A stretch of DNA of 64,000 nucleotides from Siphlonurus alternatus (taxonomy: Eukaryota; Arthropoda; Insecta; Ephemeroptera; Siphlonuridae). The notes below the pieces were generated by a model, which worked only from the letters and a program-made list of their open reading frames with translations, did not search any database and was not told the DNA's origin. The stretch is taken from assembly GCA_949825025.1 (NCBI GenBank), contig OX463788.1, positions 27,723,036-27,787,035 on the forward strand. The letters run 5' to 3'. The position numbers were made by a program, and so were the translations under genes. Shown here one piece after another: positions 52,842-63,905 of this stretch; the stretch's first letter is position 1, and every line of letters begins with the position of its first letter.

Positions 52842-53331
52842 CTTATAATTATTATTATTATTATTTGTTGTTTTAAACTCCCAACCAAGTTGGGGTGGTT
52901 TAGCGCCAGCACCGGGCCCATGCAATTGGGCCAAGGTGAAGGCGCCCGCTGATCCTGTTGGTGATGTTACGATCCAGCGTCTCCTACTCAGCTGCGGGCA
53001 ATGAGGGCTTCCCGGGTACACCCGCAAATAGCCCATCACACAGCCTTTCAGGCAGGTCCTCTCCTAGGCGCGGTGGGACACATTTCCGCGAGCACTCGGG
53101 GTGCTGAATGCCTTTAACCAGGGCACTTAGAGGTGGGGATGCATCTTGGGCTTCCCAAACCAATGCCCTGGCCGCCCTGTGGTTCAAGAACCACAGGCTA
53201 CGGGCCAGAGGTCACACTCGCAAGGCAACCCCCAACCCGCATGACCTTCCTGAGCGCGGGGGAACACGTACCGCGAGCCAGGGAAGAGCCTACGCCCATC
53301 CCGTAGCTGGATGCCCTATTATTATAATAAT
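52842..53331 (-). mobile_element. SINE-like unit, minus copy
   Basis: On the minus strand it starts GGGCATCCAGCTACGGGATG next to (TAA)n and ends GGTTGGGAGTTTAAAACAAC plus (AAT)n at 52,849-52,868. It matches 58,942-59,410 at about 90% in inverted orientation. About 450 bp, GC-rich, no ORF. No tRNA or 5S head was recognised, so it may be a LINE-derived, internally deleted element. Confidence 0.8.
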
Positions 53332-53881
53332 AATAATAATAACCCCCACTTCTCCCCCCTGCATGTTTTTCCTTGCATGTTGCTTTTGCCCAAGTATTCG
53401 CTTGCAATGGGATCGGTGTTAGATGCTTGCATGCTGCACTGTGCCCCGGCGCTGTGTTTATGAGGGGATTGGGAGCATGTGGGATGATGCATGCAGGGGG
53501 GGCCCATGTCCACCTTGTCGTGGTGTGGGGGCTCCCCGTCAGGGGTCTAACGGGCAGGGAGGGTACCCAGCCTTCGTAAGGAGGTAACGGAGTGTGGGAC
53601 CGTGCTTTGGGTTTCCACCTGGGGAGTTGTTCCTTGGGCTTCTCTTCAGTACCAGTACGCTGGACAAGGAAAATATGGAAAGTTCTTTAAAGGAGCGAGT
53701 TAATGGCGACCGGTCAAAAGGCCGCGCAGGGGGTTCTGGTACTGGGCCGTCTGTGTCAAATGAGCTACCCGTACCAGTGGAACGTGGTGAATCTTCCTCA
53801 TAACATCGAGGGAGGCGCGGCGCTGCGCCACTCAGGGCTACCGCGAGTGCAGCTGCTCCGGCTGCGCAGGCAGGTGGTGGT

Positions 53882-54679
53882 TTGGAGGAGCCCAGAGCTC
53901 CTCTCACTGCTGCTGGCCTTGTACGCCAACGCACGAAGTGGACCAAGGACATGAATATGTCGGTCATGCGTGCGTACTATAGGAGTACCAACATTGAGAG
54001 GGAGATGGAAGGGTATAGGGTGAGAATGTTTGACGAGTGGAAGAAGATTTTTCCGGACACGACAATGGACGAGCAGCGAGTTTGCAGCCAGCTGCGTTCC
54101 ATCATGAGTAGAGGAGCTCTCTCGGCAGCGGAACTGGACAAGATCAAGGGGGAGATTGCACAGGAGTTGCAGCTACATCAGCAGCAAGCACCTTCAAGTG
54201 GCAGTGAAGGAGAGGAGGAGGATGTTGTGGAAGAAGTGTTGCCTCAGCCAGAGCTAGAAAGGGAAGGAGCAGAGAGTCAACATCATATGGAAGGAGATTT
54301 GCGAGACAAGCTTGGGGATGTATACGAGTCTTTCAAGTTGCAATATCAGGGTGTTCCGCTTGAGAGTCGCCCTCGCATTCCCAAATTAAGATGCAATGTG
54401 CAGGTTTTCTCCTGTGTTGCTGTTGCAGATCAGATGCTAGAAACTGATTTGGCAGGGTCTAGTCTGGAGGAGGTTGCTGGGCTTGTGCACTGTGCTGCTC
54501 TAGCTGTATGTCAGGTTCTTGGTGTTGAGATTAAGAATCGCTCGCAGCGGCAAGCCCGTAAGCGTTCTTCTCAAGAGTATGTGCCAGCTTGGAGGAATAG
54601 GATCGAGGAGAAGATCAACAGAGCTCGGAGGGATATAAGCCATTTGCTGACCAGGATGGATGCAATAAAAAGGTTTTAG
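53882..54679 (+). pseudogene. R2-like LINE N-terminal ORF part
   Basis: 265 codons. RTKWTKDMNMSVMRAYYRS resembles the Myb-like DNA-binding segment at the N-terminus of R2-type proteins. A Glu/Gln-rich linker and a basic region (RARRDISHLLTRMDAIKRF) follow. It ends with TAG at 54,677; the next part is in another frame, so a frameshift is inferred. Confidence 0.7.
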
Positions 54680-54711
54680 CAGGCATTCGTCTCATTGCAA
54701 GAAGTATAGAG

Positions 54712-56394
54712 GTGAGAAGGACGGACAGGGACTTCGAGAAGAAGCTCCGAGAGAAGGAAGAGCAACTAAGACAGCGAATTGCAGCGCTTGGTGCCCGTAT
54801 CAGGAGATATAATGAGGCAGCTAAGCGGAGGCAGCAAGAAAGCCTTTTTGCTGCTGATCAGAAGTTGTTCTATCGGAAATTGGAGGAAGAGGGCAAAGAG
54901 GAGCAACCTCAGCGGCCGCCCAAAGCAGAAACAATGGCAGAGTTTTGGTCGTCCATTTGGTCGGAGCCAAAGCAACACTCTGAAGATGCTTACTGGTTGC
55001 TAGAGGAAGAGGAGGAATGCAGAGACATTCCGGCAATGCCAGCAGTTAGTATTACACTGGCTGATGTACAGGCTGCAATTAGGAAAACGCAGAACTGGAA
55101 GGCTCCGGGTGTGGATGGCATTCACAACTTCTGGTGGAAGTATTTTAAAACTACTCACCAGGCTCTTGCTACTCACTTTCATGAGGCCTTGGAAGATCCG
55201 TCCATTGTGCCAAGATTTTGTACGCTTGGAATTACGTACATGAAGCCGAAGTCAGGTGATTCATTGAATCCCAAGAACTATAGGCCAATCACATGTCTTC
55301 CCACTCTGTACAAGATCTTCACATCCATTCTGACGATAAAGATTTATGACCATCTTGTCGCGAATGGACTTCTTGCTGAGGAACAGAATGGCTGTCGGAA
55401 GGGCACGAGGGGATGCCGGGAGTTATTGGTAGTTGACGCTGTTGTGTCTCAGCAGGCTCGTAGAAAACACCGTAATATTTCAGTAGGTTGGGTTGACTAC
55501 AAGAAAGCCTTTGATTCAGTCCCCCATTCCTGGCTCCTCTCTGTACTTCACATTTACAAAATTCATCCTTGCATTGTTCAGATTCTCACTTCTTGCATGG
55601 GCATGTGGAGGACTTGTCTTCATGTAAACCAAGGGGGGGTCAGCTACAAGACCGGAGAGATGCGAATCTCGAGAGGTATTTTTCAGGGAGATAGTCTCAG
55701 CCCATTATGGTTCTGTCTTGCATTGAACCCGCTGAGCAGGATGCTCCGAACCTCTGGGTATGGTTACGTTCTACAGAGGAATCCAGAAGTTCGCATTTCT
55801 CACCAGTTTTACATGGATGACCTCAAGTTATATGTTTCTGGTGAAGACCAGTTGCACAGCATGTTTGAACTTGTCAAAAGTTTTAGTGATGCAATTTGCA
55901 TGGAGTTTGGTCTTGACAAGTGTGCTGTTGTGCATGTGAGAAAAGGGGAGATTCAAGATCCACAAGAATGCTTGCGGCTCATGGGAGGCACCGTTATTCA
56001 AGACTTGGGTGTCGAGGAAAACTACAAGTACCTCGGTCTGCAGCAGCTAATTGGCATTAAAGATGTAGATGCCAGAAAACAAGTCGAGAAAAAAGTGCTG
56101 TCTCGAGTCGACAAGATTTGCAAGTCTTTTGTCAGTGCGAGGAACAAGATTACTGCGATTAATACGTGGGCTATCCCTGTGGCTGGATATACGTTTGGTG
56201 TCGTCAGGTGGTCGGAGACGTCACTGCAAGCTTTTGAGAACCACCCTCACGAAGCACAGGATACATCACCCGAGGAGCTCAGTCGAGAGACTGTACCTTT
56301 CACGTCATGTAGGTGGAAGAGGTTTGCTCAGCATGGAGATGATGTGTCGTCAGCAGGAGTTGAAACTTCGGCAGTACTTTGTGTCACGTGGTGA
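54712..56394 (+). pseudogene. R2-like LINE reverse transcriptase
   Basis: 560 codons: a basic coiled segment, NWKAPGVDGIHNFWWKYF (RT motif 0/1), NPKNYRPITCLPTLYKIF, motif A GWVDYKKAFDSVPHSWL, motif B RGIFQGDSLSPLWFCLAL, catalytic FYMDDLKLY, and NYKYLGLQQL. The true frame shifts near 56,235; residues after ASLQAFENHP-like text are out of frame and meaningless. Confidence 0.85.
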
Positions 56395-57277
56395 TGGGTT
56401 GCATGCAGCTATTTGCAACCAGGACCGTGGCTACACTCCGCTACATTTGAGTGAGCAAGAGTTTCAGCCTGCCATTAGAACCCAGGCTGACAGAGTCTTG
56501 GAGTGGTCAACAAAAGCATTGCATGGTCGGTTTGCTGCAGCGTTATCTTCGGATCAGGTGGACACCAAGATTTCCACTGAGTGGCTGCGGACAAGTGGGT
56601 TGTTTGCGGAGACAGAGGGCTTTGTCTGTGCCATACAGGATCAGGTCATCAGGACTAGGGCGTATGAGCGACACATCCTCAAAGTCAACATCAGTGACCG
56701 GTGTCGTCTTTGCAAGCAGGCTAACGAGTCCATTCAGCATGTCACTGGGGGCTGTCCAGTGCTTGCTCCAAAAGAGTACTTAGAGCGCCACAATTCTGTT
56801 GCCAAAGTTGTACATCAAGCTTTGGCCAAGAAAGTTGGTCTCATTGAGACAGAGGTTCCGTACTATAAGTGCAAGCCGGAACAAGTTCTCCGTAATCAGG
56901 ATGCAAAAATCCTGTGGGATTCTGCCATCACCACAGATAGAGCTGTTGAAGCAAACAGACCTGATCTTGTTCTCTTCGACAAGAAAGCTCGAACAGCGGT
57001 GATTGTCGACATTGCTGTCCCGCTGGACGAGAATCTTGTGACCACAGTTGCGGAGAAAAAGCGCAAGTACCAGCCACTTGCTGTCGAGCTCAAAGACATG
57101 TACCAGCTCCGTAGTGTTGATGTGGTTCCAGTTGTGATCTCTAGTAACGGTCTTGTGACCAAAGACTGGTCATTTGCCAGAGAGAAGTTGGCCCTCAAAG
57201 AATACCATATGCGTGTCATGCAGAAGGCTAATATTCTTGGCACGGCTAACATTGTGCGCAAGGTTTTGAGCTTGTAG
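56235..57277 (+). pseudogene. R2-like LINE C-terminal endonuclease
   Basis: In the +2-shifted frame: IHHPRSSVERLYLSRHVGGR, a block typical of R2-type proteins, then the knuckle CRLCKQANESIQHVTGGC (C-x2-C-x8-H-x4-C) and the nuclease core NRPDLVLFDKKARTAVIVDI with KY later, the PD...D/E-x-K arrangement. Stop at 57,275-57,277. Catalytic residues look intact although the upstream frame is broken. Confidence 0.85.
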
Positions 57278-57411
57278 CACCCCCGCATGTGTACCCGCAA
57301 TCCCCTCTCAATGTTTGGTACGGGCGCTTGCACCTTGGCTTGATTGAGCCCGGTGTTAGTGTTTATGAAGAAGAAAGCAAGAAAAAGACATAATTATAAT
57401 AATAATAATAA

Positions 57412-58910
57412 GTGGGCATCCAGCTACGGGATGGGCGTAGGCTCTTCCCTGGCTCGCGGTACGTGTCCCCCCGCGCTCAGGAAGGACATGCGGGTTGGGG
57501 GTTGCCTTGCGAGTGTGACCTCTGGCCCGTAGCCTGTGGTTCTTGAACCACAGGGTGGCCAGGGCATTGGTTTGGGAAGCCCAAGATGCATCCCCACCTC
57601 TAAGTGCCCTGGTTAAAGAGAGCCAAGAGAGAACAAGAGAGCCTCGGTAGAGCGGGTCTATCTCCCTCGTGAGCAGGGGGGTAGGGAGTGGAGAACATTT
57701 ACAATCGGATGGTTCTCTCGATGGCTTGTCGAGTAGCAACGAGTGTGGATCCCCATTTGCAGCTTGTGTATCAGCATGAGCTGTACAGACGTGGAGCGTT
57801 TTTGTTCAGTGCAGCTGAAAGGGCAGCGCAAATCCTTGGGTTAGAGCTGGACTTGGCACAGCCGGATGCGAGGCCAGGCGAGAATCTCGCGGGGTTGCCT
57901 CGTGCTGTGGCTAAGAAGAGGGTGTGGGAGGCGGAGTGTAGGATGCTGATGCAAGGGCACATGGAGAAGAACATGCACAGTGTGTTTTTCAAGAACATCG
58001 AGAGCTTGGGCCTGAGCAGGGAGCGGACCTTTGCCTTCCTGCAATCCTCCGGCTTGACATCTGAGGCTGAGAGTAATATCATCAAGATGCAAGATGGTGT
58101 GTTTGCGACCCTTGCGTACCAGAAGGTCGTGTTTGGGCGTCACTTGGATGCCAAGTGTCGGGCGTGTTTCCGATTCCCCGAGACCACCATGCATCTGCTC
58201 TCTGCCTGTTCATTCTACGTCAGGACTCTGTACATTGAGCGGCATAATTCTGCATTGAGAGTGCTTTATTTCCACCTAAGGCACCATTTTGGTATTGACG
58301 AAGCGCCTGTCATACCATTCGCTCCGGGGGACATAGAGGCGGTGGTAGAGAACGACCAGATGAAGATCTTCTGGAATTACTCGTTCCCTACCACTCGCCA
58401 GCTCCATGCTACCAAGCCAGACATTGTTCTGCTTGAGAAGCGCAAGAAGGTCATGACAGTGATTGAATTTTCTGCTCCTGCGGAGCACAACATCACTGAC
58501 AAGTACACGGAAAAGTGCGACAAGTATCGAGACCTTGTCATGGACTTGCGGCAAAGCTATCGGGGACATTCGGTGTCTCTTGTTGTCCTGTTGGTTGGCG
58601 TGATGGGCGGGGTGCCTGACACACTACTCTCTGGGCTTCGGCAAGTACCAGGTTGCCGTGGATCCGCTGAGCGGCTGGCGGATGCCATGCAGAAGGCAGT
58701 GTTGCTGGGCTCTCTTCGTCTCCTTCGCGCGCATGGGGAGGTTGGGTGAGGTGCACCCATAAAAATAGAAAAGGCAGCCCTGGAGTTTACTGCACGAGAG
58801 TGCGGAGCGCCGGGGTCGAGTTTCTCTAGTTGTTAAAGTTGTTAGAGGAGGAATACTCTGTTTCACATGGAGCCTGTACTTTCAACTTTGGCCTGCTGGG
58901 GAAAAAAAAA

Positions 58911-58941
<31 letters not shown>
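57412..58941 (+). mobile_element. second R2-like LINE, 5' truncated
   Basis: Begins with about 210 bases equal to the 5' half of the SINE-like unit (GTGGGCATCCAGCTACGGGA to CCCTGGTTAAA), followed by an endonuclease ORF and a (TAA)n tail at 58,911-58,941. This suggests the SINE-like unit took its head from such a LINE, or the LINE end was joined to a unit. Confidence 0.7.
57688..58749 (+). CDS. R2-like endonuclease domain, open frame
   Basis: 353 codons without interruption. It starts past the RT in the linker region, has the knuckle CRACFRFPETTMHLLSAC (C-x2-C-x8-H-x4-C) and the nuclease core KPDIVLLEKRKKVMTVIEFS with KCDKYRDL downstream, matching PD...E-x-K folds. It shares the layout but little exact sequence with 56,235-57,277, so it belongs to a different subfamily. 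The RT is absent, so it cannot move itself; whether the ATG at 57,688 is used is unknown. Confidence 0.75.
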   Translation: MENIYNRMVLSMACRVATSVDPHLQLVYQHELYRRGAFLFSAAERAAQILGLELDLAQPDARPGENLAGLPRAVAKKRVWEAECRMLMQGHMEKNMHSVFFKNIESLGLSRERTFAFLQSSGLTSEAESNIIKMQDGVFATLAYQKVVFGRHLDAKCRACFRFPETTMHLLSACSFYVRTLYIERHNSALRVLYFHLRHHFGIDEAPVIPFAPGDIEAVVENDQMKIFWNYSFPTTRQLHATKPDIVLLEKRKKVMTVIEFSAPAEHNITDKYTEKCDKYRDLVMDLRQSYRGHSVSLVVLLVGVMGGVPDTLLSGLRQVPGCRGSAERLADAMQKAVLLGSLRLLRAHGEVG

Positions 58942-58942
<1 letters not shown>

Positions 58943-59410
58943 GTGGGCATCCAGCTACGGGATGGGCGTAGGCTCTTCCCTGGCTCGCGGTACGTGTCCC
59001 CCCGCGCTCAGGAAGGACATGCGGGTTGGGGGTTGCCTTGCGAGTGTGACCTCTGGCCCGTAGCCTGTGGTTCTTGAACCACAGGGTGGCCAGGGCATTG
59101 GTTTGGGAAGCCCAAAATGCATCCCCACCTCTAAGTGCCCTGGTTAAAGGCATCCAGCACCCAAGAGTGCTAGCGGAAATGTGTCCCACCGCGCCTAGGA
59201 GAGGACCTGCCCGAAAGGCTGTGTGATGGGCTATTTGCGGGTGTACCCGGGAAGCCCTCATTGCCCGCAGCTGAGTAGGAGACGCTGGATCGTAACATCC
59301 CCAACAGGACCAGCGGGCACCCTCATCTTGGCCCAATTAGGCCCGGTGCTGGCGCTTAACCACCCCAACTAGGTTGGAAGTTAAAAAACAGGAATAATAA
59401 TAATAATAAA
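58942..59410 (+). mobile_element. SINE-like unit, plus copy
   Basis: TGGGCATCCAGCTACGGGAT through AGGTTGGAAGTTAAAAAACA and a (TAA)n tail at 59,391-59,409. Inverted relative to 52,842-53,331, with the LINE material between the two. Confidence 0.8.
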
Positions 59411-59650
59411 GGGCACCCGGCTGTTCTTGACTCATGCTAAACACTGTGTGGGGAAAGTTCAGTACGCGACGCGTGGGACCGCGCCCTTGGGGCTCCACCT
59501 GGGGGTTGTTTAATTACAGCCCTCAGTCCATAGCCACTAACCGGTTATGGAGCCTGAGCTCTCCCTGCTGCCGCGGAGCTCAGAGTACCTAGGCAGCAAA
59601 ATCTCGGCAATGCTGGGGACTCTCACAGTTCAACAGCAGACTATGGGAGT
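59411..59650 (+). mobile_element. R2-like LINE leader fragment
   Basis: GTGGGACCG-GC, GGGCTCCACCTGGGGGTTGTT parallels 53,593-53,632 in the leader of the R2-like LINE. It then joins a CR1-like RT end at about 59,650 without a tail, a chimeric junction. Confidence 0.55.
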
Positions 59651-59654
59651 ATAA

Positions 59655-60362
59655 ATGCAACGGTCCCTAGCGCAATTGAATGCAGATAAGAGTGTGCATA
59701 TTAGATTTACTCGTTCCAAATCTCCTATTATGATTTCATATTCTGTTTTTTCCACTTCTATTCCACTTCAGCCCAGCATTAAACTCTTGGGTGTTTATAT
59801 CACCAATGATTTAAAGTGGAATCTCCATACAGATAATATTGTTAATAAGTCTAATAAAATTCTTGGAATGTTAAACAGAAGTATCAGAACTGGGAAGCCT
59901 AGCTCTAAAAAGATGTTGTATGTCGCTTTGGTGCGTGCCCGTCTTTTGTTTGGTGCTCCTGTAATATTTGTAACCTCTGTAACAAATATTACAAAATTAG
60001 AGAGAGTCCAAAGTCGAGCTACTAGATTTATACTGGGTCATAAAAAATATTCAAAGTGTGAAGATAGTGTGCAACGTCTAGTGCGTTGCAATTTGCTTGA
60101 TTTTGGTTCTCTGTTTAAAAAAATTGATATGTCATTTTTCTGTAAGTGTTTGTCTGGGAAGTATGACTTAAATGTGTTTGGTGCGGAGAGAATCACAGTC
60201 AAACCACGTAGGGAGGATCTGCGGGGTAGTAGTACTGTCCTCTCTACACCACGTGTTTTCTCTACGTACCTGACTTCGTACTTCCCACGTGTGGTCAAAG
60301 CTTACAACTCTCTGCCTGAGGATTCTAAATTTCCTCTTCCTATTACTGTTTTGCCCGCCTAA
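59655..60362 (+). CDS. CR1/Jockey-like RT C-terminus
   Basis: 235 codons, open. QLNADKSVHIRFTRSK, IKLLGVYITNDLKWNLHTD, the LERVQSRATRFIL block and a final VVKAYNSLPE, standard for the C-terminal third of CR1/Jockey ORF2. The catalytic YADD and everything upstream are missing. A 3' UTR with AATAAA and (ATT)n at 60,581-60,600 follows. Confidence 0.8.
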   Translation: MQRSLAQLNADKSVHIRFTRSKSPIMISYSVFSTSIPLQPSIKLLGVYITNDLKWNLHTDNIVNKSNKILGMLNRSIRTGKPSSKKMLYVALVRARLLFGAPVIFVTSVTNITKLERVQSRATRFILGHKKYSKCEDSVQRLVRCNLLDFGSLFKKIDMSFFCKCLSGKYDLNVFGAERITVKPRREDLRGSSTVLSTPRVFSTYLTSYFPRVVKAYNSLPEDSKFPLPITVLPA

Positions 60363-60600
60363 TTTAACGGTTTTAAAATGTTATACTTCTTATTATTGTA
60401 TTAAATATATGTATATTTTTTTATTGTATATATTTGTATTGACGAAGTAGCTATTTCTGACATGTTGGTGGTTGATCACATTGTGTATGGGCATTTGCCT
60501 TTTTCAATCCACCATTTGGGTTCTTTATTCTTTTTTTCTTGTCTTTCCCTCCCATTTTATGTATTTCTTAACCCAATAAACAATTATTATTATTATTATT

Positions 60601-61349
60601 GTCGGAGTTTGCGTGAAGGAGTCCCCGGATGGCCGGCGTGATCAGTTTGCCGGCTGCACCTAGTGGCGGGGAGGTCCGCGGAATCGGCCACCTTACCATC
60701 AGGGTGGTTTTGAGGGGATCGAAGGAGAAGGCTGCACTCATTGGGGGGATGGTCATCGGTGCATCTGAACCCCATTGGGTGGCGGCGGTGGGCCGACGGA
60801 ACGGCGACTTACTTGACGCAAGTCAGGAGTAACCGTGTCGGCGGGGGATGGGTAAATGTGGGTGGGGGGTGGGCGCGAGCGCCATGTGGTGTATTCACTA
60901 TGTGGGGGGAACTATGTTTCGTGTATGGTGACCAGCCGGCCGGCTCAGGGAGATGTGGTGCCAATATATCGTAGTGGCCCGTGCAGTCAGGAAGTAGTCC
61001 TCTTGGCCTGACCTTCGTATGACGAACGCTCCTCATGGATGTTTTCGGTGAGGCAGTGGTCTGAATGGTGAGAGGCTTTCCAAACGGGTGGGTGAAGCAA
61101 AGCTAATACCCGAACACAACAGTGAACGGCGCTCGCGGACGGGGATTGTGGGTCGGGGGAGAGGGTGCAAAGCTCGGTTGCTGTGGGGCTGATGGTCACT
61201 GCGGTGACACTATTCGTACGTCATGCTCGGGGTAATAGACCCGGGTCCTACGGGTGTGATTCCGTGGAGGCTGGGTCTCACCGTGGCCGAAAGTCTGGCA
61301 CTCCGAAAGGGCAAAGGGGGAAAAAAAAAAATAATAATAATAATAATAA
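60601..61349 (+). mobile_element. GC-rich retroelement module with TAA tail
   Basis: GC-rich, no convincing ORF, ends (A)n(TAA)n at 61,320-61,349. The segment 61,150-61,215 (GGGTGCAAAGCTCGGTTG, GTGGGGCTGATGGTCA) recurs, inverted and diverged, in DUS4L intron 2. Looks like leader/UTR of the same LINE group or a SINE made from it. Confidence 0.6.
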
Positions 61350-62310
61350 ATGTTTATTGAGCTAGATAAAAACATGTATACAGCATATTACAATAAAATA
61401 CCTGTAAGCTCAATGGGTGAACTGAAAAAGGCAAGAACCTAAACACAAAGTGAAGTCACCCCATTATTATTATTATGCTCATAATTTATGATTATTTATT
61501 AAAATAAATAAACTAGCTGGTAGCATAAAGTAAATTTATATAAAGAAAAAGGGTGCATGTTTAGAAAAACTTTATTAGCAATAATAATATCTATAAATGC
61601 TAAAAAAACTTGGCATATATTATATCAATATTAAGTTTGTTTGTTTATTTAAAAAAAGCATTGCAACTTTTTTTACGTTTTAATTATTATTGAAATTTTT
61701 ATGTTATTATATATAATTATATTCTAATATATTGGCACATCATTAATTAAACATAATTGTATTAGAGAAAAGTTATTGCAATGATAAATGTTTCAAGAAG
61801 ATAGTATAGATATAACTCCATATAAGACTGCACGCACAGTACGTGACAGATATAAATTGAAGTTTTAATCTTCAGCACGCAGATCGTCACATTTCTCATC
61901 CAAGTCATCCTGGAACACAAGAAATTTTATTAACTAAAGCTGAAAAGTTAGAACTACAATGTTCTGTAATGTTCTGTAATTAGCTAATTATTACATAGAA
62001 TGCATCTAGTCAACTAATTCAATTGACAGTTGCTCGAAATTTTGTTATTTTGAGGGAACGTGAAAGAAGAACAGCTATAATTTAATTAAGTACTCCAAAA
62101 AGTTTAATACAATAAAATTCATTATATTTTTAAAAATTACAAAATCCCTCACCTCCCACCTTTGTATAGCTCATGCAGGTAATGTCCATATTTAATATAT
62201 ACAATTTATTTAAAAGATTCAAATTGAAGGAGTTATATTATACACACACACAGTATAATATATGTCCATCCAGTAGAACAGGTATATAGTATATAATTAA
62301 ATCACACCTA
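61350..62310. other. AT-rich DNA with one candidate exon
   Basis: Apart from the minus-strand candidate at 61,865-61,909, nothing is recognised. Confidence 0.4.
61865..61909 (-). CDS. possible terminal exon, minus strand
   Basis: After a good acceptor (TTCTTGTGTTCCAG on the minus strand, ending at 61,910) an open stretch encodes DDLDEKCDDLRAED and a TAA. The acidic C-terminus looks coding in an otherwise AT-rich area. No upstream exon was found in the window, where a TIR element occupies 62,311-63,267; the family is unknown. Confidence 0.3.
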   Translation of the reverse strand, partial: DDLDEKCDDLRAED

Positions 62311-63267
62311 CACTCTTAATAAAATTTGGCTGAATGTCAGTATATTCCTGATACTGAAATTGACATCTTATATTCAGTGGATTGATACCCCTGAATATTA
62401 TTCAGGTGTTGGATTTCAGGTGTTAGAAACCACTCTCAATTGACACCCTATTTTCAGTGGGTAGCAAGCACTGAAATATTTTCAGTGTTTTCTTTAACAT
62501 TAAAATCATGTACGACTTACGAAATTGAGAAATATGTCATTTTTTAATTTATACAACAAAATTAAATTTTATTTCTATAGATTTAATAAAATATTGACTT
62601 ATTATAATTTTATTATACCATGGTACATAAATTTAATGTAATAGCATTCCATTGTAAAAAAAAATAAATACGAAAAAATTGTATTTTAATATAAAATTAG
62701 CTAGAAATATTAGCGACAATAAATAAAATGGGGAAAAACAACACATAAATAATATAAATTGATAATTAGACCGATATTATAATACTAATAGCAATTACTA
62801 ACCTACAACAGGCATGGAGGAGGTTTGGGTAACTGAATTTGCATCTCATCTCTTAATAAAGTACGATCTTTTAAAAGAAATACGCCACAAAGTATCGTTG
62901 CACCTTAGTGAATACAAATATCATAAACTTTTGAACCAATTAGAGATATTTCTCATCCTTGTTCTTCAATTTCATGACATGACGCCATCATCGCGTTCAC
63001 AAAATTTTCCACTTCAGCTGACTAAATTATATTTACGGTTTGCGTTCTTCATTTGCTTTTTAATTTCACCTTAATTTTTTTCAGGCTATTAATTTTTTTT
63101 TCAGTACATATTTTTATTTTTCAGCACATTTTATTTTTTCAGCATATCCTTACACTGGGGTATATAATTGAGGTGTTAAAACATAGAAAATTTTTCGAAA
63201 CTACTGAAAGTCAGTAGTTAAAAATATACTGACATTAATTTCAGCCAAATTTTATTAAGAGTGTAAC
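62311..63267. mobile_element. 957 bp TIR element with shared module
   Basis: Ends TACACTCTTAATAAAATTTG and its complement at 63,248-63,267; TTTCAGTG words repeat near the left end (62,370-62,490) and TTTTCAGCA near the right. The interior 62,812-63,060 is homologous to 14,185-14,460 of another TIR family. The 86-codon ORF at 62,814-63,074 lies in that shared module. Confidence 0.8.
62812..63060 (+). repeat. GACGCCATC module, third copy
   Basis: GAGGTTTGGG-TAACT, GATCTT-TAAAAGAAA, CCTTAGTGAATACAAATAT, CATGACGCCATCATCGCG and TTCAGCTGACTAAATTAT follow the same order as 14,185-14,460 and, inverted, 10,370-10,640. Confidence 0.7.
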
Positions 63268-63676
63268 CTTCCTATAAAAGAAAAACACTTTCTGAAGCAT
63301 TATTTTTATTATTTCCCAATTACTCAATTTATTTTTCCATCGCGATAATTTTGATGCTTTTAGGTAGGCAAAGGTAATGTTTTTAGGGCTGGATGATCAA
63401 AATTAACAAGTTGGATTTTTTGGTGTACAAGGGAAAAAAGTTCACAATTCATTATGAAAATTCTAAACACTCTAGCATAAATATTAATTTAACTCAATTT
63501 CGTGAAAAATTTGTTACCTTTACTGTAACAGTTAATTGTGTGTAGTGCAACTTTGAAGTGTCAGAGGTCAACTTTACTGACAGAAGATCGTATGAAATGT
63601 ACAATAAAATACACGAACATTTAATATATTTTTTGGTTTTATTTAATTTATACATTTGTATATATTTTTAGAGCAA
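63268..63676. other. AT-rich stretch
   Basis: No supported feature. Confidence 0.35.
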
Positions 63677-63679
63677 AAT

Positions 63680-63738
<59 letters not shown>

Positions 63739-63741
63739 TTA
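63677..63741. repeat. (TTTA)n microsatellite
   Basis: About 65 bases of TTTA. It could be the tail of a minus-strand retroposon, as at 11,385, but no RT adjoins it. Confidence 0.95.
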
Positions 63742-63905
63742 AGATAACGTCTGGTAGAATCACAAATTTTCCTATCGATCTCGGCGAGTACTTGGAAAAA
63801 AAATTGGAAAAACAATAATAATATAGTAATGACATGTTTGATTTTGTGGAAAAATAATTTTTCAATTTTTAATATTTTTGTTATTAAAATTAAAAACTTA
63901 ACTGA

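Larger units (their letters stand above)
53332..57411 (+). mobile_element. R2-like LINE (restriction-like endonuclease), degraded
   Basis: A GC-rich leader (53,332-53,880) precedes a long ORF broken by at least two frameshifts: N-terminal DNA-binding region, RT, zinc knuckle and PD-(D/E)XK-type nuclease in that order. It ends with (TAA)n at 57,391-57,411. The order RT then C-terminal nuclease with a CCHC knuckle is that of R2-superfamily non-LTR retrotransposons, which usually insert site-specifically; here no rDNA flank is seen. Confidence 0.85.
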
